Shown here: positions 24,231 to 35,136 of the stretch, one piece after another
Layout of the letters: every line of letters starts with the position of its first letter
Position numbering within the stretch: position 1 is the first letter of the stretch
Assembly: GCF_901709675.1 (NCBI RefSeq)
Contig: NC_051087.1
Coordinates: 15,447,067 to 15,511,066 of the forward strand
DNA from: Syngnathus acus
Lineage: Eukaryota; Chordata; Actinopteri; Syngnathiformes; Syngnathidae
Direction: 5' to 3'
DNA: 64,000 nt
The notes under the pieces: model-generated
Told to the model about the DNA's origin: nothing
What the model saw: the letters and a program-made list of their open reading frames with translations, nothing else
Databases searched by the model: none
Translations under genes and position numbers: made by a program

Positions 24231-24946
24231 AAATGAAGGGGAGGCTCTCAAGTTTGTTGTAAAAAAATGCATTTTGAATATGATTTGTACACATAGCAGG
24301 GATTGAAACTAGCGACCATTCTCATTTTCAAACAATGCAGGATGCTCAAGGACATTGATGCACCACCTGTTTGCGACTAATCTTAACCTGTAAAGTTCTT
24401 CAGGCTTACTTTAAGGAAGTGTTTCCCGTTTCCTCACCTCTGTTACCAGGTGTTTGTGAGTTAAAACTCTGCTCTGATGTTCAGATACCCCTCACCGTGT
24501 TGCCGTTTTGATTACTTTATTTGGATGTATGCTTTCACCGATTCTTCAAGATGATATATTTGGTCAGAATGTTTGCTGTTTGATGTGATCTCATAAGATA
24601 AACATCTTTCATTAATCTGACCTGCAGGCACTGAAGTGATGGAGACTGTTATTCATAATAACAGTGTCGTATTTTATGAGAATCACTGATAGCAGATTTT
24701 TAGTGAATTACTTTTATTTTTTTTAATGCTGTTAATAAATGCATTTGTTTTCAAAAAACTTGTTTGGAATATCCATGCTTTACTACCTACTAAAGGCCAA
24801 AATCTTTTATGCAATGACCTTTACAGGTCGCTTATATTACTTCACACAAACACTACATCCATCTGCTCCTGGTTCGGCCCTCCGGTACAAATTTAGAACC
24901 CAGTTCGGCCCGCGAGTCAAAAGGTTTGCCCACCCCTGGTCTAGTT

Positions 24947-26866
24947 CATCTGATCCCGGCCTACAGGCAGAAACTAAAAACTTCTAAGCCTGTGGTGAGG
25001 ACTGTGAGGAAGTGGACAGTGGAGTCAAGGCAGGACCTCCAAGCCTGCTTTGACTGCACCGATTGGGGAGCTTTCGAAGCTGCAACTTCAGACTTGCATG
25101 AACTCACTGACACTGTCACATCATACATCAGTTTTTGTGAGGATCTGTGTGTGCAGACTAAGACCTTCTGCACGTACAACAACGACAAACCTTGGTTTAC
25201 ACCGAACCTCAGGAGGCTGCGCAAGGTCAAGGAGGAGGCCTACAGGAGCGGCGACCGCGACCTGTTCAGGCAGACCAGAAACACACTGAACCGAGAGGTC
25301 AGGAAAGCCAGGAGGTGTTACGGGGAGAACCTGAAGAGACACCTCTCTGCCAATCCTGATCCCTCAACAGTGTGGAAAGGTCTGCAGAGCATCACGGGCT
25401 ACAAGAAACGTCCTGTGGAGAGCCCAAGGCTTGCTAACCAGCTAAACAAGTTCTACTGCAGGTTTGATCGGTCCTCCCACACAACGGGACTTCCTGCAGC
25501 ACAATCTACATACTCACCTCTCCCCACAACTGCTCTGTCCACACCTCTATCATCGTTGTCACCCACTCTCTCTCTTGCAGAGGCCGCGCCCGCACTCCAG
25601 GTCCGCGAGGAGGAAGTGCGCCAGATGTTCCGGAGACAAAAGACCAGGAAGGCACCGGGCCCAGACGGCGTGTCACCTTCCTGCTTGAAAGTCTGCGCTG
25701 AGCAGCTGGCGCCCACCTTTGCCCGGATCTTCAACCGTTCTCTGGAGCTGTGTGAGGTGCCCTCGTGCTTCAAGAGCTCCACCATCGTTCCAGTGGCCAA
25801 GAAGCCCGCCATCACAGGTTTGAATGACTATAGACCCGTCGCACTGACATCTGTGGTCATGAAATCTTTCGAGAGGTTAGTGCTGAACCACCTGAAGGAG
25901 GTCACGGGCCCCCTGCTTGACCCCCTCCAGTTTGCCTACCGGGCAAACAGGTCAGTGGAACACCATCGCTCCTGACATCCTCCAACAGAAGCTCATCCAG
26001 CTTGCGGTGCCTGCCTCCACCTGTCAGTGGATCACCAGCTTCCTGACCAACAGGAGACAGCGTGTGAGGCTGGGGGGCATCACATCTGACACCCGGACCA
26101 CCAATACTGGAGCCCCTCAGGGGTGCGTCCTCTCCCCACTGCTCTTCTCTCTCTACACCAATGATTTCTCCTCAGGTGACTCTCCTGTGAAGCTCCTGAA
26201 GTATGCAGACGACACCACTCTCATCGGACTGATCCAGGACGGTGATGAGACTGCGTACAGACAGGAGGTGGAGCGGCTGGTCCACTGGTGCAGCCAAAAC
26301 CATCTGGAGCTGAACCCGCTCAAGACCGTGGAGATGACAGTGGATTTCAGGCGAGACCCTTCACCACTTTTACCCCTCACTATCCGCAGTAATACTATTC
26401 TCTCCACAGACACCTTCAAGTTCCTGGGAACCACAATCTCTCGGGACCTGAAATGGACCGGCCACATCGACTCTGTCCGGAAGAAGGCCCAGCAGAGGCT
26501 GTACTTCCTGAGACAGCTCAAGAAGTTCAACCTGCCGCGAGAGCCATCATCCAGTCTGTCCTCTGCACCTCCATCACTGTCTGGTTTGGATCAGCCTCTA
26601 AACAAGACAAGCACAGACTGCAACGGACAATCAGGACTGCAGAAAAGATCATTGGAATCAACCTCCCATCTATCCAAGACTTGTACCTGTCCAGGACCAG
26701 GAAACGTGCAAGGAACATCTCTACAGACCCTTCTCACCCAGGTTGCAGTCTGTTTGAACTACTCCCCTCCGGACGGCGTTATAGAGCTCGGTACGCCAAA
26801 ACCAGCAGACACAGAGACAGCTTCTTCCCCCAGGCTGTTGCTCTGATGAACTCACACCACTCATAG
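24947..26866 (+). pseudogene. LINE reverse transcriptase with motif A deleted
   Basis: Continues the endonuclease [59 protein letters not shown] and QFAYRANRSVE up to about 25957. There the frame breaks, and sequence resumes in another frame at NTIAPDILQQKL, so roughly 40 codons including the VDFSSAFN catalytic aspartate are gone. Motif [14 protein letters not shown] and motif C KYADDTTLIG (near 26200) remain. A second frameshift near 26540 moves the end to a frame reading AIIQSVLCTSITVWFGSA and stopping at 26866. Loss of motif A means no RT activity. Confidence 0.82.
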
Positions 26867-27453
26867 AGTCTCAGAGTCATTACAGTGCAATAACATCCTG
26901 CTCTTCACACCTTTTTGAATTTGTCTACACTGTTTTTGCCATTATTCACATGTCCTGAGTGTTGTTAGTCACCTAAATGTTGAACAGAGGGTGTGTTTTA
27001 CCGAAGTCAAATTCCTTGTTTGGCACGCTCAAACATGGCGAATAAAAACTCTTGAATCTTGAATCTTCTTAGCAAAATGTAACCAAACTTTGGCGCGCTT
27101 CTGCCTCACCCGTGCCATCATTGTTTACATCGCTACGCATGCTGCGTAGCATGCTGTGTAGCATGTGTAATTCATGCTGACTGGAATCACTAATGGAATT
27201 GTTAGCAAAATAGCAAAGGATTCCAAGGCATTGGTAACGTGGGAACTGGTTCTCAACAAGAACTGGTTCTCAAAACGGAATTCCTTGATCAACATCATTA
27301 TCAGATATGTAGTATACATTACACCTTTGGACCCTTCATATACCTATTACATATGATGTTACACATCCAGCATTACAGAAGTTGAATAGTTAACACGATT
27401 AATGACAGTGTGGAGCTGCTGCCTTAGAGCGAGAGGCAGTACATCCTGTATAG

Positions 27454-28319
27454 CAGTGATCCCCAACCTTTTTTGCGCCACGGACCGGTTACGTGTCAGA
27501 AATATTTTCGCGGACCGGCCTTTATATGAATAAATAATAGATTTATATAACTAAATAATACATTTATATAAATAAATAATACATTTATAATAAATATATG
27601 AATACGATGAAATAAAATGATACGACTGGCATAAAAACAAGTATAAACGACATTAAAATAAAACTCACCATTACATTGAATTAGTGGGAGCACTGAGCTT
27701 GTGTCTCAGAAACGAGCCGGTCCCATCTAGGCGTAATCGGAGACAATGACACCCGAAGTGGTTAAGGTTTGTCTTTTAATGCAGGATGCTTGGTCTCCAT
27801 GTGCCGAAGCAGTTTTGAGGGCTTCATTGCCTCGTTAGCTAGCCTGTCGCCACATATTATGCAGAGTGGGCTTGGCGCGTCATAGTCTTTTAAATGCAGC
27901 TTTCCTTTTCTTAGAAGTCGTACCCTCTTCTTCTTCCGTCTCCTCATTGGGCTTTTTTCCCTTTCCGAAGAAGCTTTCCAAACATCTCTGTTTCTTGCTC
28001 ATTTTTGCTTGCTTCGCGGGCTCAACTGAGGTGACATGTCACGTGACCGAGACGAGCGTCTTGACCTGAACCGACGGATGTAATTGGGAGAGAATCGCCA
28101 ATTTTTTTATATTTTTCAAAATAAATACTTACTCATTTTTGCTAGCTTTGCGGGCTCGACTGGGGAAACATGTCACGTGACCGGGACGAGCGTCTTGACC
28201 TGGATTAATTGATCGTCGATTAAAACAATTTTTTTTTTTTTTCTGTGTGGCTTGGCGGCCCGGTACAAAGTGACCCACGGACCGGTACCGGTCCGCGGCC
28301 CGGTGGTTGGGGACCACTG
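27454..28319 (-). mobile_element. nonautonomous hAT element (cagtgatccccaacc ends)
   Basis: Ends cagtgatccccaacc and ggttggggaccactg, 8-bp duplication ctgtatag at 27446-27453 and 28320-28327. Contains an N-terminal transposase remnant on the minus strand and an AT-rich spacer. Confidence 0.92.
27762..28000 (-). pseudogene. hAT transposase N-terminus with BED finger
   Basis: Starts MSKKQRCLESFFGKGKKPNE at 28000, continues ETEEEEGTTSKKRKAAF, then shifts frame into PLCIICGDRLANEAMKPSK and LLRHMETKHPALKDKP. The CIIC...H....H pattern is the BED-type finger of ZBED/ZMYM6-like hAT transposases. A small deletion breaks the frame near 27890, and the catalytic part is absent. Confidence 0.8.
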
Positions 28320-28335
28320 CTGTATAGGTCACCGG

Positions 28336-28878
28336 CAGTGTTCCCTCTAATTTTTCAAGTGTCTGTGCAAACACACAAGCTAAGTTCCCTGCGCACACTG
28401 TGGACCACTGTGTGCAACACCAAAATAAATAAATAAATAAATAAATAAATAAAATATTGTCAATGAAAACTTTAAGTTGCTCTTGGTCAGATTTTGTTTT
28501 GTGTGACACGTCATTCCTTTTCTGTCGGTCTTTTGCGCTCTCCCGCAATAATGTACCGATTCCCTGTCCCATCTTCAGTCTTTGTTGAATTCCAACAGGT
28601 TTCAAATGACATTTCTGATGAATGGGATGCTTGAGGTAGTCTTACTTCCATTCCTTCCATATTTTTCCCTCCGTAAACTTGCCCGCCACTTTGGCTTTAC
28701 TGCATGTTTTGCAGGAGACCTTTCTCATTCGAAAAATAGAAAATCTCAGAGTTTCACCGTTTCCTCTTGTACTTGCAAACACTCCGACAGCCATTCAATC
28801 TTAAAAGAACTGCGGCATCTCTTGTTTATTTTGACTTGGCAAATGGATTTGTCGTTGCGCAGTTTAGAGGGAACACTG
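28336..28878. mobile_element. hAT MITE (cagtgttccctctaa ends)
   Basis: Ends cagtgttccctctaa and ttagagggaacactg, 8-bp duplication gtcaccgg at 28328-28335 and 28879-28886. It begins directly after the duplication of the preceding hAT. An AAAT-type microsatellite (aaataaataaat) lies at 28420-28453. Confidence 0.93.
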
Positions 28879-28886
28879 GTCACCGG

Positions 28887-30463
28887 TGAATCATAGTATT
28901 GCCGCATAGTGAAAGACAGCCAGCTAGTTTAGAATGACGTCTTTAATTAGCTCCAAATAATGCTTTTGGATTACGGAGTGTGTGTGGGTGTGAATGTGTG
29001 TGGGGGGTGGTGCAAAGTGCTAACGCCTTCACACCACCTGCGGAATGGGTGCGTTGCGGTCTCTGTACAGTACACGTACTGAAGACACACGCACTGCAAT
29101 TCACACTGCATGCGGAACAGATGTTTTGCGCGTCTGGAAAGTCTGCACCTGCTTGGACCACAAGATCACGGAGGTTCATGCTGAAGAGTTGAGTTCACCC
29201 AATAACCACCATAGACTCATTTGTAAATGATAGCCACATTTCCCTTTCAGATGACGTGTACTGGCTGCACGTTATGACAACATAAACTTGGAAATAAATG
29301 ACCATCCAAGATGAACAAAGATATTGATACGGGCTACCATGACTATTGTAATGAAATGGTCAAATGTGGATACTACTCCAGGATTAGCTCAACAATTAAA
29401 ATTATAAATTAAATTATAAAATTTTAAATTATTTTAATAGTAGGCATACAACTATGTATTGACAGTCTATGCTGCCTTATAAAAGGCTTTTAGATTTTTG
29501 CGGCTCCAGACAGTTATGTTTTTTGGTTTTTTTGGGCCAATATGGCTCTTTGAACATTTTGGATTGCCGAACCCTTACCTCGTACATCAACGGCCTATTT
29601 CCTGTCTGAGATGTGTAATTTCTTGAGCTTCATGAATATACACAAATAGAAGGTTTGCGGTCGCCGGAGACGTTCCACATATGGACCGCAGCTGTTGCGC
29701 AGCCAGTGTGCTTCCACTCATTGACTCCAATACTTTCTTTCCCTTGCGCCGTTCGTATGCAATGCATCTGTTTCGCATGCAGTGTGACTTAGGCAGAACA
29801 AAGAAAGTCTAAAAATCTAAAAATAGATGAGCCTTTTGTTTAACTAATTCGTGCCTCATTTATTATGAACTTAGTCAATGTAAAGATTGTAACCAAAATT
29901 CAGGGGGAGATTCTTATAAATTTAAAGAATACCTAACTAGGTAGTAAATCCAGGTTGATAATGATAACCTTCTGGTTTAAGCTTGTTGGAGCAATTGAGC
30001 CCAAACAGTGCTTTGGTTAAAAGTTTTGCAGTAATTACCACACAACCAATGACAAACACAGCGTGATTTTAAGAATAAAGACTATTAAGAGTATTTTAAC
30101 ACTGATGTTTTCTAATTCATCCATTTTCTAATCTAACAATGTCTATTAAGTTGTGATACAGTACTTGAGGGCAGACTCTGAATACTATGTGTGTGAGGGT
30201 ATTCGATAAATATATGTACAACACAATTTTGGGTCTGGACTGAGTTCATGCCATCTAAAAGAGTATTTGCTGTCAGAGTTCCTAAATGTCTTGACTGCAC
30301 ATCTGCTATTCCTGTCTGCTTGACTGTCACTTCTCATTTTGATCACTTTCTGCTTCTCTCTGTCATTTTCTCTGTGCAATATTGTTTCTGGTCAGAGTTT
30401 AGGACTTGAATTCTAAACTAAACTAAAATTCTAAACTTCCTAATTTTCTTTGGGAAAATTATG
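28887..30463. other. intron, only fragments recognised
   Basis: Near 29500-29580 the phrase atggctctttgaacattttg is typical of a degraded hAT end. Otherwise no supported feature. Confidence 0.5.
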
Positions 30464-31521
30464 TACCGTATTTTTCGGACTATAAATCGTGTTTTTTTTC
30501 ATAATTTGGGTGGGGGGGCGACTTATACTCAGGAGCGACTTATATGTGAATTTATTCACAAATTTTAACTTGATAATTAACACTTTGCTTACTAGTATAG
30601 TTGATCACTTCACATGATATTTTCACTTTAAACCGCATGAGGGCGCACTATGGCTGTGGAATAATTGGAGCCTCACTGACAATGAGTTCCATTCACTGAC
30701 TTCCGAAGTCGGGAGATTTAGTGATTTGGAGTGACACAGATTATTCGATAAACTTGTTATTTATGTTATAGTTATTTGATATATAGTTTATTTAGAGTAG
30801 CAACGTGTATGTTAGACTTCAGTAGTTTCCGATTTTCTAGGGAGGCCATGAAAGCAGCAGGGGCGGGGGGGAGGGAGGGGTTGGGGGTTAAACTCAACAT
30901 GGCTTACATGTTGAGCTCTTGATTTGTGAAATAAAGAGCCGGTTACCAAACCCACGTCTTGCCTGGTACTTTGGTAACGCTACAATATACGTAGATCTGT
31001 GGAATAATTGGAGCCACCAACTGACAACGAGGCTGACGTCAGCGGCGCACGGAGGTCCGGAATCGACAGCTGTTTTTTTTTTTTTTTGACACAGAGGATG
31101 AATATTCCGGAGGATTTAATGATTTGGAGGGACACGGATGGTTCGTTAAAATTGTTGCTTATATTACATTTATTTGATATATCTAGTCTGACGTCCACGG
31201 CGCGCGTAGTCTTTCCGGCGTCAACAGCTGTGTTGTTTTTTTTTTGTTTTTTTTCAAGTGACACGGAAGACGAAGACTCTCATGGATTTATTGATTTGGA
31301 GTGACACGGATGGTTCGATAAAATTGTTGTTTATATTATTATTTCATACATGGTTTATATATTGTTATATGGGCCTGTAAAAAAATTTGAACTGCAACGC
31401 GCCGCTGACGTCGGACTTGTTTACATAAAGGAGGACCAACTTGATCGATGGCTTTAATGATTTGGAGTGACACAGATGGTTTGATAAAGGTGTTATTTAT
31501 GTTATAGTTATTTGAATAACT

Positions 31522-31885
31522 GGCGGCTCGGTGGCGCACTGGCTAGCACGTCCGCCTCACAGTACGGAGGGTGCGGGTTCGATTCCACCTCCAGCCCTCC
31601 CCGTGTGGAGTTTGCATGTTCTCCCCGTGTCCGCGTGGGTTTTCTCCGGGCCCTCCGGTTTCCTCCCACATCCCCAAAAACATGCTTGGTAGGCTGATTG
31701 AGCGCTCCAAATTGCCCCTACGTGTGAGTGCATGTGCGGATGGTTGTTCGTCTCTGTGTGCCCTGCGATTGGCTGGCAACCGGTTCAGGGTGTCCCCCGC
31801 CTACTGCCCGATGACAGCTGGGATAGGCTCCAGCAAGCCCGCGACCCCCGTGGGGATACAGCGGTACAGAAAATGGATGGATGAA
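31522..31885 (+). mobile_element. tRNA-derived SINE with GATG tail
   Basis: 14-bp duplication ttatttgaataact at 31508-31521 and 31886-31899. A-box-like tggcgcactgg, B box ggttcgattcc, tail aaaatggatggatg. Confidence 0.93.
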
Positions 31886-32333
31886 TTATTTGAATAACTT
31901 ATTGTTACATCAGGCCCTTTCTCAGCTCTTCGTTTGTGTTTATGTCACGTTAGCATACCTATCGTTTAGCCTGTTGTTGCTCGTTCATGTCTGTTCTTGG
32001 TGTTGGATTTTGTCGAATAAATTTCTCCCAAAATGCGACTAATACTCTGGAGCAGCGGTGGCCAACCCGCGGCTCGCGAGCCGCATGCGGCTCTTTGGCT
32101 GGTTTCATGCGGCTCTTTTACGTTCATATCAACATTTGTGTTTATTTTTCGTGCGTATTTTCTTCGCTTGGGTTCAATATGGTATTTTGGTCAAACGCGC
32201 ATGCACATGAGGTGAAATCCCGCAAAGGAGGAGGGACAAACAGAGCGATTGGTTTTGCTGGCTTTTTAATGAATGGCGACTGTGACTACGGGGGCCCATT
32301 AGGTCCAGAAAAGCTGACAAGACGCTTGCCAAA

Positions 32334-32680
32334 ATGGCAAGGAAAGAATGCACAGCTAAACGAATATATGACGATGAACACAGGACGTTTTTAACAGAGT
32401 TAAAGTTGTTTTTTGTTGAACGCTATGGCAAGCCATTATGCCTGATATGTCGGACGTCATTGGCGCATTTAAAAGCTTCAAATGGTCAGCGGCACTTCAA
32501 CTCACTTCATGCCAATATCGATAAGGACTTTGCAAAAGGGACTGAATTTCGCAAGCACAAGTTTGGAGACTTTGAAAAGTCAGGCAGAAAAATAGGTACA
32601 GTTTTTCAAAAAAATTACGAAGCACTCAGAGACTGTCACACTTGCATTGTTTCAACTGGCTTGGAACATTGCACGGGCTA
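32334..32680 (+). pseudogene. hAT transposase N-terminal fragment (ZBED/SCAND3-like)
   Basis: Reads MARKECTAKRIYDDEHRTF, then FFVERYGKPLCLICRTSLAH, KASNGQRHFNSLHANIDKDF and KGTEFRKHKF. CLIC followed by H...LH is the BED-type finger. The frame then runs KSGRKIGTVFQKNYEALRD and stops without the catalytic core. A second copy, split by a retrotransposed insert, lies in the chimeric hAT at 48956-49555. Confidence 0.8.
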
Positions 32681-32987
32681 AAAAGCCATACAATGAAGTG
32701 GAGTTCGTTAAAATATGCCTCAGTGACGTTATTGAAATCTTGTCTCCTGAAAACGACAAACTAAAACGAATGGTCTGTCCCGCCACACATAGTAAGTGAA
32801 AAAACTTATGTTTTTGTTTGTGGAATTTGTTGAACTGAGAGTTTGTCTGTGTGAGACAATGCACACAATGTTCATTGTTGAAAATGTGGTCTTTGGTCTG
32901 TGGTTTTAGTACTGTAGGAGTCAATTTGTCATTATCATGTTGGTGCGTGACATAGTAATGTCACACAATAAATTTGGCTGAGCAGAG

Positions 32988-32989
<2 letters not shown>

Positions 32990-33036
<47 letters not shown>

Positions 33037-33090
33037 TGTGTGTGTGTTCGTGTGTGCGTGCGTGTGCGTGTTTGTGTGTGTGTGTGTGTG
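32990..33090. repeat. (TG)n microsatellite
   Basis: About 100 bp of tgtgtg with tgcg and tttg variants. Confidence 0.95.
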
Positions 33091-33286
33091 GGGGGGGTGT
33101 TCATGTGTGCTCATGTGTGTGATGTGGCTCTTTGCGATGACACAGTAAAAAATGTGGCTCTTAGTCTCTGACTGGTTGGCCACCCCTGCTCTGGAGCGAC
33201 TTATATGTTTTTTTTCACTTTATTGTGCATTTTATGGCTGATGCGACGTATATTCCGGAGCGACTTTTAGTCCGAAAAATACGGTA

Positions 33287-33697
33287 AACTTCAGATGTAA
33301 ATAATTGTGCTTGACCATAATTATCCAGATTATCTGATTTATGAATTATAAGACCTATTAGTGTTTGTGCTTTCAAAATGTTTGCAGTTTTGCAACCATT
33401 TTGAGTGGTTTTGTGATTGATATTAATAGTTTTAGAAATTGAGGTTCAAGAATCATTGTTAGAGTTTAACCATTTAGAATAAACTGTAATGAGTAACAGT
33501 AATTAGTACTTCTCGGTTTCAAAAACGTTGGTGACATACTCTAAGGAATTTTTTAACAGTAGTCTACTACATATCTACAGATTGTTCTACTAAGTTTAGA
33601 TGTGTTAAAATAAGTTTAAATGTAGTATTTATTGTGGACGAATTTGTGGTAAGTCGAATTGAGTAACGATTTGGCCATAAAATATGAATACTGATTG
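33287..33697. other. intron, nothing recognised
   Basis: AT-rich, no repeat ends or coding motifs. Confidence 0.5.
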
Positions 33698-33705
33698 CTA
33701 TATGC

Positions 33706-34887
33706 CAGGGGTCACCAACACGGTGCCCGCGGGCACCAGGTCGCCCGTGAGGACCGCATGAGTCGCCCGCAGGACTGTTCTAAAATTAGCTCAAATAGCT
33801 GCACTTGTCAGTGAGCTGCATCTATTTATTTTACAGGCAAACCTCGGTTTTCGAACATCCCGGTTCTCGAACAAATCGGAATTCGAACAAAAAATTCGAG
33901 ATTTTTTTGCTTCGGTTGTCGAACAAAATTCGGAGGTCGAACCTCGCGAGATGAGCCGGGAGGACCCGAGAAAATACGACCGCGCGGCCCGGATGACGAC
34001 TGACTCCGTTGTTATTGTATTTTCGTTACTTTGAGGTTTGTATTAACCCCTAATCATGCCTCCAAAGAAAGCAAGTGGGAGCAGTAAAGCCATCCTAAAA
34101 CACAAAGACGCTCTTAAAGCAATGCGACAGTGAGCGCCCAGCGCGCTGCGGTTGCGCGATCGGACTAAATTAAGCTCCCTGCGCACTGAGGTCCACTTAA
34201 ATTTTGGAACGTACATCCGGACTTTAAAAATATTTTCTAAATTTTAGCGACGGCTCTGTCACAATAATGCGACCAGCGCGGTGCAGTTGCGCGGTCGGCG
34301 ACGCGCTACAACAGTAGCCCGTTCGGCGGTGCGCTGCAGTTGCACGATCGGACAAAATTAAGCTCCCTGCGCACTTAGGTCCACGTAAATTTTGGAAAGT
34401 ACATCAGGACTTTAAAAATATTTTCTAAATTTCAGCGACGGCTCTGTCACAATAATGTGACCAGCGCGGTGCAGTTGCGCAGTGGGCGACGCGCTATGGT
34501 TGCGCGTTCGGCGATGCGCTGCAGTTGCGCGATCGGACAAATATGTGCAAATGAAAAAATGCTTAAAAAAGGCGTGGGTTTTTTTGTCTTGAAACGGATG
34601 AAATTTTTTTCCATTATTTGTAATGGGAAAAATAGATTCGGAATTCGACCGATTCGCTTCTCGAACCGCCTTCTGGAATTGTGGTCAAAAACCAAGGTTT
34701 GACTGTGTCTTTGCTATTCTTGTTAAAATCACACTTACATGTGAACTGGAAATGACAATAATCACACATAGTGAAAGCCAAATTGAGCAAATTGGCTATT
34801 TCAGAAGTTTGTGTCAAACTGGTAGCCCTTTGCCTTAATCAGTACCCAGAAAGTAGCTCTCGGTTTAAGAAAGGTTGGTGACCGCTG
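33706..34887 (+). mobile_element. hAT element with an embedded Tigger-like element, copy 1
   Basis: Ends caggggtcaccaacac and gttggtgaccgctg, 8-bp duplication ctatatgc at 33698-33705 and 34888-34895. The same composite recurs inverted at 57108-58243. Confidence 0.9.
33834..34705 (+). mobile_element. Tigger/pogo-like MITE inside the hAT
   Basis: Ends caggcaaacctcggttttcg and aaccaaggtttgactg, TA on the left; the right TA has become TG but is intact in the second copy. Contains a short ORF MPPKKASGSSKAILKHKDAL (34056-34133) like a transposase N-terminus, and two to three tandem copies of a 170-bp unit (gcgatcggac.aaattaagctc) between 34130 and 34540. Confidence 0.75.
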
Positions 34888-34974
34888 CTATATGCTATAT
34901 GGATTTAGATATATTAAAATATATGCTTGTGGAAGGCTTTTAATGCCTTGCAGCATTTTTCACTTTTCTCATTA

Positions 34975-35082
34975 GCACTTTTGAATCGCGTTTTATGTTC
35001 TGTTTTATCTATTGTTGTTTTTGTCCTATTGTAAGGCACTTTGCGTACCAGTTGGTTATTGTAAAGGGCTATATAAATAACA

Positions 35083-35116
<34 letters not shown>
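34975..35116 (+). mobile_element. LINE 3' end fragment
   Basis: ctattgtaaggcactttgcg, then gggctatataaataa and a tandem ttga tail: the 3' terminus of an L2/CR1-like LINE, heavily 5'-truncated. Confidence 0.65.
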
Positions 35117-35136
35117 ATAAATAATTTAATATATTA

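Larger units (their letters stand above)
21007..24938 (+). mobile_element. nonautonomous hAT element, copy B (carries a gag-only LTR element)
   Basis: Ends caggggtgggcaaac and gtttgcccacccctg are perfect inverted repeats, flanked by an 8-bp duplication gtctagtt (20999-21006 and 24939-24946). Same family as 14470-16110. Without the LTR insert it is about 1.3 kb. Confidence 0.93.
20077..27067 (+). mobile_element. Rex1-like LINE carrying a nested hAT
   Basis: Plus-strand LINE starting near 20077 (gatggcgccgcggatggc) and ending in a cttgaatcttgaatctt tail. Endonuclease and RT are separated by the hAT at 21007-24938: the frame reads LGLSDHCLV up to 21006 and continues as [11 protein letters not shown] from 24947. 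Without the insert the LINE is about 3.06 kb. Confidence 0.85.
19391..27290 (-). mobile_element. ZBED-type hAT element, interrupted by a LINE
   Basis: The left end tagggatgggaattgataag and the right-end sequence aactggttctcaacaagaac (27243-27272) are the two ends of a common fish hAT. Transposase exon fragments lie on the minus strand on both sides of the inserted LINE (27075-27120 and 19606-20076). Outer ends are degenerate and no duplication could be read, so limits are approximate. Confidence 0.65.
32053..33188 (+). mobile_element. hAT element (cagcggtggccaac ends)
   Basis: Ends cagcggtggccaac and ggttggccacccctg, 8-bp duplication ctctggag at 32045-32052 and 33189-33196. Holds an N-terminal transposase fragment and a TG microsatellite (32990-33090). 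Confidence 0.92.
30466..33284. mobile_element. TA-flanked pogo-like element carrying a SINE and a hAT
   Basis: TA (30464-30465), ccgtatttttcggactataa ... ttagtccgaaaaatacgg, TA (33285-33286). The interior repeats the gatttggagtgacacagatg modules and, at 31258-31302, an acidic SSDTEDEDSHGFIDLE stop remnant like the C-terminus of pogo-type transposases. About 1.3 kb without inserts. Confidence 0.85.

Noticed and set aside
29000-29230. Overlapping short ORFs near a TG-rich stretch
   Set aside because: No recognisable protein features; probably chance.
32935-33183. Thr/His-rich ORFs
   Set aside because: TG microsatellite translation.
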